From the NCBI GenBank assembly GCA_900323505.1, contig OOIN01000014.1:682001-746000 (forward strand): a stretch of DNA of 64,000 nt, read 5' to 3'. Positions 62,101 through 64,000 of the stretch are shown here, one piece after another. How positions within the stretch are numbered: position 1 is the stretch's first letter; each line of letters begins with the position of its first letter. The notes beneath the pieces are model-generated. The model did not search any database. It saw nothing but the letters and a program-made list of their open reading frames with translations, and had not been told where the DNA came from. The position numbers were made by a program, and so were the translations under genes. This DNA comes from Ustilago trichophora. Lineage: Eukaryota; Basidiomycota; Ustilaginomycetes; Ustilaginales; Ustilaginaceae.

Positions 62101-63441
62101 CAGCTCGCTCTGAAGATCCGAAACGTCTCGTTGCATACCTGCACGCTCCCTTCGAGCAAGAGCAATCTCGGTCTCACGCGACTTGTTGAGACGCTCGATC
62201 TCGGCGACGTGCCCATCGATCTGAAGACGCTGCGAGTCGACGGTCTCTCGAGCTTTGATGACGTCCTTGTTGAGACGCACATTGTCGAGTTCAGCCTTTT
62301 TGAGGGCAGACTTGATCTCGCTAAGCTGTTCTTCCAAGTTCTGCTTGGATACGTTGAGATCCCAATTCTCCTGCTTGAGTGCATCCTCGGTCTCGGTCAT
62401 CTGAATGACACGAGGTTTATACTGATCGAGCTGCTTTTCGAGTTCTGCGTGTGCTCGTTCGAGCGAAACACGCTGGTCGTCGCGCTCCTTGAGCAAGCCT
62501 TGAAGTCGACGCACCTCCTGCACGAGACCGGCTTGGATCTCGTTGATGAGATCGGTATCAGCCTTGGCCTGACGAGCAGCAGCGTTGCGACTGCGACGGT
62601 CTGTCTGTCTGGGCGTAGAGCCGGTCTGCGCAGCTGGCGATTTGCCAGGAGTAGCGGTGAGGTTGCGAATAGCATCGGCGACGCGCGTAGCTTTGGAGGG
62701 TGTCTCGGCGAGACTGAGCATGGACAATTCGGCCACATCGCCATTGGAAACATCGACGCTGTGGACGGTGATGTCGGAAAAGAGCTTCTGCTTTTGCCTT
62801 TCGAGGTCTTCGATCTCGGCTTCGATCTTTTCGCTGAGGTCGCGAATCGTGGCATTGCCCGGTCTATCGCCATGGCTATCCTCCGACTGATCCTCAGCGG
62901 CACTGAGCTCTTCGGCGAGTTCGTCCATGAGCGACTCGATCTTGCTTCGCAACTCGAGCAGTCCCTGCCCAAGTAGACCGGCTGAGTTGACCTGGGTCTC
63001 GTTCTCCTCGCGCAGAACCTGCAATCGCTCGCGCACCAGACGAGTCATGTCGACCGTCTTTGCATTTTCAGAGGACTGACGGCTAGTGGGGACGGAACCA
63101 GCAGAACGGACAGTGGTACGCGAAGGCGAAGAGAGCAATTGTGCGTCTTGGAGCCTGTTGTGATGTGAGCCAAAGTTGGTGGCATCGGCCAAAGGTCTAT
63201 GTTCGTAATTTGGCATGGGTGCTGTAGGAAGCGGAGGTGGAGCTGGAGTGTTGAAGTCGCTTTTGCGGCCCTTACGCATCGAGGAACCGGGGCGGGGCGG
63301 TGGACGGAAGGCGAGGCTGGAAGATGTGGGCATGTCTTTGGGCGAGGCAGGATAGACGTGCCTGGAAGCGGGTGATGGGGAAGGTGGGAGGTTGCCTTCG
63401 AAGAGGCCCTCGGAGCTGCTGTCAGGACCGCGTGGATCCAT
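56179..63441 (-). CDS. cortical anchor protein, Num1/ApsA/Mcp5-like, with PH domain
   Basis: Encodes 2420 residues in one exon. A Pro/Ser-rich N-terminus (about 1-130) precedes helical segments (about 130-480), then a very long coiled coil at about 780-1600. Within it are two sets of 29-residue repeats: His-rich units (KELxAxHxxxLASLxDxHR) near 1000-1127 and Glu/Gln-rich units (LASERERALxxQ, VQKVQAQVQxLEQQ) near 1300-1460. After a Ser/Pro-rich linker, a PH domain lies at about 1970-2087 (GEYMFKYTRKSMG, RRYFWLHPYTKMLYW, REVKISAPNRERHEAWLAAL). Coiled coil followed by the Mcp5-type PH domain is the layout of yeast Num1, Aspergillus ApsA and S. pombe Mcp5, which bind PI(4,5)P2 at the plasma membrane and anchor dynein and mitochondria. 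Start at ATG 63439-63441. Confidence 0.87.
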   Translation of the reverse strand: MDPRGPDSSSEGLFEGNLPPSPSPASRHVYPASPKDMPTSSSLAFRPPPRPGSSMRKGRKSDFNTPAPPPLPTAPMPNYEHRPLADATNFGSHHNRLQDAQLLSSPSRTTVRSAGSVPTSRQSSENAKTVDMTRLVRERLQVLREENETQVNSAGLLGQGLLELRSKIESLMDELAEELSAAEDQSEDSHGDRPGNATIRDLSEKIEAEIEDLERQKQKLFSDITVHSVDVSNGDVAELSMLSLAETPSKATRVADAIRNLTATPGKSPAAQTGSTPRQTDRRSRNAAARQAKADTDLINEIQAGLVQEVRRLQGLLKERDDQRVSLERAHAELEKQLDQYKPRVIQMTETEDALKQENWDLNVSKQNLEEQLSEIKSALKKAELDNVRLNKDVIKARETVDSQRLQIDGHVAEIERLNKSRETEIALARRERAGMQRDVSDLQSELQKFRQQQLNDRGGVSRSVSNSFMSDVTNDDASGDADALAARLRAASGEAPRSPGDSIYSADGAILSPLGNRLGRDKETQDLRAKLALAQRKAGKDAAEKRRVREKNAELTKLLVKAGVKVPQGLDDDAETSEDEELHWLDDNDPHSPSAKRLSQIRVSRPTSIRPRLGRKMGMISSNSTDSIIEYAEFEDDSHIGTPAGPDDASPSRASLDGMDPAFADYSRPDAGNASIDSIARKGHRSRLSIGSSPLARNAQLPQETNEQESHSQQRILPKSGRRSGATVRPASTVFEPSALGNELGGLAAELEQHAPEEVREMFDNSMQTDEMPDLVGPALAKRDEQHKAEIATIRTEHATAIEAIHAEHATKLSTLQGQHAEAIDTLKQSHEKEINELNAAHEKSLAEKDEGHSALIESALAERTKLHEAALSEARSRHSRALAEQVAASSAALAAAVASHKTSSEDLERKVKDEKERKEASHAFALAQKDRQHKESLDTLQASHAEALDRLRDEHKQLLAIREKALEEADAQLVEHEKATKALAESHTSEIAALQQKHQEAIAEREKQIKELEASHASAVADLQARHQQELAKHQESNKELAAAHENELASLHDGHRQVLTKHEISTKELVASHASALASLQDNHREVLNKHETANKELSASHAAAVAALQDGHREALAGRDAQLDSSKKELDARTQELEARNQELRVAKSEIAELQKSIATLRAETEELKQQLAELQKTHTAAERELSETKSNLDMVNDKVRRQEETARELSRQREAEATAAAAAVAARSEALTATEAQKEQLEAAHAVAVAQKERQHQDAVKELEDRHATAVAQIRSEHKQALESRDQTVQTHQQLVADRERELEEKRSELQKAQAQVQALEQQLVSERERAAEQQRTEVAKVQTQVQTLEAQLVSQREEALEDQRNEVEKVQAQIKTLEQQLVDQRAKALEEQGEEVQKVQAQVQLLEKQLASERERALKDQSSEVQKVQAQVQSLEQQLASERERALEQQRSEVEKVQIQVVALEQQLAKMRTHADSAQQSRSSAEINLKEAQNAHSALQKQHDEVKATVASLQSKVRYLESSIAAQRSSTEQNRLASDKELQTIQSALNTAQKKVREQEATIAKAEAAAAAALAAAAAAEAQLLVRNDVVTDTENEADDFKDAVEATDVPATNVDTDVATPKVPTVELKENSCQTDDDAWKLYQQQQRKVSAASVSSAVQTDVPSSPLQPTSESIAAQNNLVILGGLKSSSRARDSVGTFGGDRASSPANMLYSADAISSQNQSRRPSADSTWSRHTDRYASEAIPPVPPLPDKTKAPIMSMPPPPSMPPPSVKRNVLATAPGQAPPRPTSPPPADLLSRAQQRHLQVPAGSSEQPRSVSRASGRSGPPPSAYPSSSRARQQSSGTGSMRSRTYSNDSANPQPLDGSIYTNLASGRKSIGSRKSATRRPAAGPRQSSAASFVSDVTSEVSRRLSMMSSRASDADGGDETFVVRGQGAGGKGHGQRGLSEFGADATDPAIIHAITQTMIGEYMFKYTRKSMGRGGHSDKRHRRYFWLHPYTKMLYWTISDPGGAKVSEGTSKSASIESVRVVEDSNPNPPGLHPESIIITTASREVKISAPNRERHEAWLAALEYLVHRPTIQDATVIASNAAPELVSDAENDPTLITRSVGRRAKPRASAATLGAASVTGSRRLSAQRSFLSRRSSDHGLRTESTPRRRGGSIGAQSVLYPSLGKRPDVAAKAWLQQHEHDRELSISMSPSHSLRGGAVYSPSVGDAGEDSYDLLDLTATQSPIRRALANDDPRLKTAEQMLEEDEPEDWDGLTNVRACCDGKHDVGSLAHHHHHGGNSASGSRKSSRLHRRESSGGSRFSSIGLKSKLDAAVRAAEEREQAGPVPRIPASLLPSGGTGMGKMALERESLDSNASSSFAHVFGSSSTDRPASSAGGPSYGERIQQIRKARQSAGSTGAGGSAR

Positions 63442-64000
63442 TATTGTGGTGATATAAACAAGCAGCTCCAGCGGCTGCAGAGGCTAGTAGACTAGTAGCT
63501 GGGATATTCGAGTTCGCCGAATGGATATTGAGTAGGATTTCGATGTGTCGCAAAGTCGCAAAGTCGCTCTTGGTAGAGAGATGGTGAAAAAATATAGACG
63601 TAGTCGGCAATGTAGGCTGAGTATCGAAAGAGTGGAAAACCTGTTGTGGCGGCGGTAGGGAGCAAAAGAATGTGTGAAAGTTGCGGGTCAGAGATATGAA
63701 GGAAAGAAGCTGAGTCGATCGATCAGAATCGCATCGAGAGAGAGAGAGAGAGAGAGAGACAGGGAGGGAAAAGGAGCGCAGCAGCAGATCTCAAAAGCGA
63801 ATGAGCAGCGGAAGCTCCAGTCCCACGATGCTGAGCCAAAGATGATCGTCGAAAGGAGGAGCGACAGTGATGGTGTTGGTGGTAGCAAAGGAGCAGCGTC
63901 GGAGGCAAGCCGACCGCTTTCAACGACCGATGGAAACTGCGCGTGCGTGGGCGAGAAGCGCGTGTCGGAGCGTCCGATAGTGCTCAAGAGAGGGGCAGCT
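63442..64000. promoter_or_regulatory. upstream region of the NUM1-like gene
   Basis: About 0.56 kb up to the window edge: presumed leader and promoter of the minus-strand NUM1-like gene, with a (GA)n run at about 63735-63759. No gene is supported. Confidence 0.4.

Overview
The window looks like nuclear DNA of a basidiomycete fungus, most likely a smut of the Ustilaginaceae (Ustilago/Sporisorium/Pseudozyma type). The signs are a gene-dense, intron-poor layout, introns mostly about 95-110 bp with GTAAG-like donors, very long serine/alanine-rich disordered tails on conserved proteins, and (GA)n/(CA)n/(CT)n microsatellites in the intergenic DNA. No rRNA, tRNA, CRISPR or bacterial-style operon was seen. 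The genus is an inference from gene style, not from a database match.

Layout, left to right. From 0.7 to 24.4 kb lie housekeeping genes: DHH1 helicase (-), PAM17 (+), a mitochondrial transcription factor B-like methyltransferase (-), a DNAJC17/Cwf23-like J protein (+), IST1 (-), DNA primase small subunit (+), a Clr2-like silencing factor carrying a WW domain (+), STRAP/Unrip WD40 protein (+), mitochondrial ribosomal protein mL38 (-), an NTF2/SnoaL-like protein (+), a two-exon gene whose C-terminal part resembles bacterial RNase P protein RnpA (-), and NHP2 (+). From 24.7 to 46.7 kb lie large regulatory genes: ATG11 (-), a DMA1-type FHA-RING ubiquitin ligase (-), a small basic Loc1-like protein (+), a TUL1/DSC1 membrane RING ligase (-), a TFIP11/Ntr1 G-patch splicing factor (+) and the SKN7 response regulator (-).

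From 46.7 to 51.3 kb there is no convincing gene, but there is a 213-bp foldback and many copies of a short palindrome. From 51.3 to 55.5 kb is a transposon island. A TA-flanked, non-autonomous element with 23-bp inverted ends (51286-53166) has been split by a second TA-flanked element (51493-52868) with an intact DD34E transposase; 0.85 kb further on is a second, unrelated intact Tc1-type transposase. The window ends with a 2420-residue NUM1/ApsA/Mcp5-like cortical anchor (-).

Several products share compartments: PAM17, the mtTFB-like factor, mL38 and the RnpA-like protein are all predicted mitochondrial, and NUM1 homologues tether mitochondria and dynein to the cortex. DNAJC17-like and TFIP11-like proteins are spliceosomal; NHP2 and the Loc1-like protein point to ribosome biogenesis. 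Genes are mostly arranged divergently or convergently and do not form a dedicated cluster. The best candidates for something undescribed are the RnpA-like nuclear gene, the dispersed GTACAGTACTGTAC palindrome, the 49.0-kb foldback and the nested transposons.
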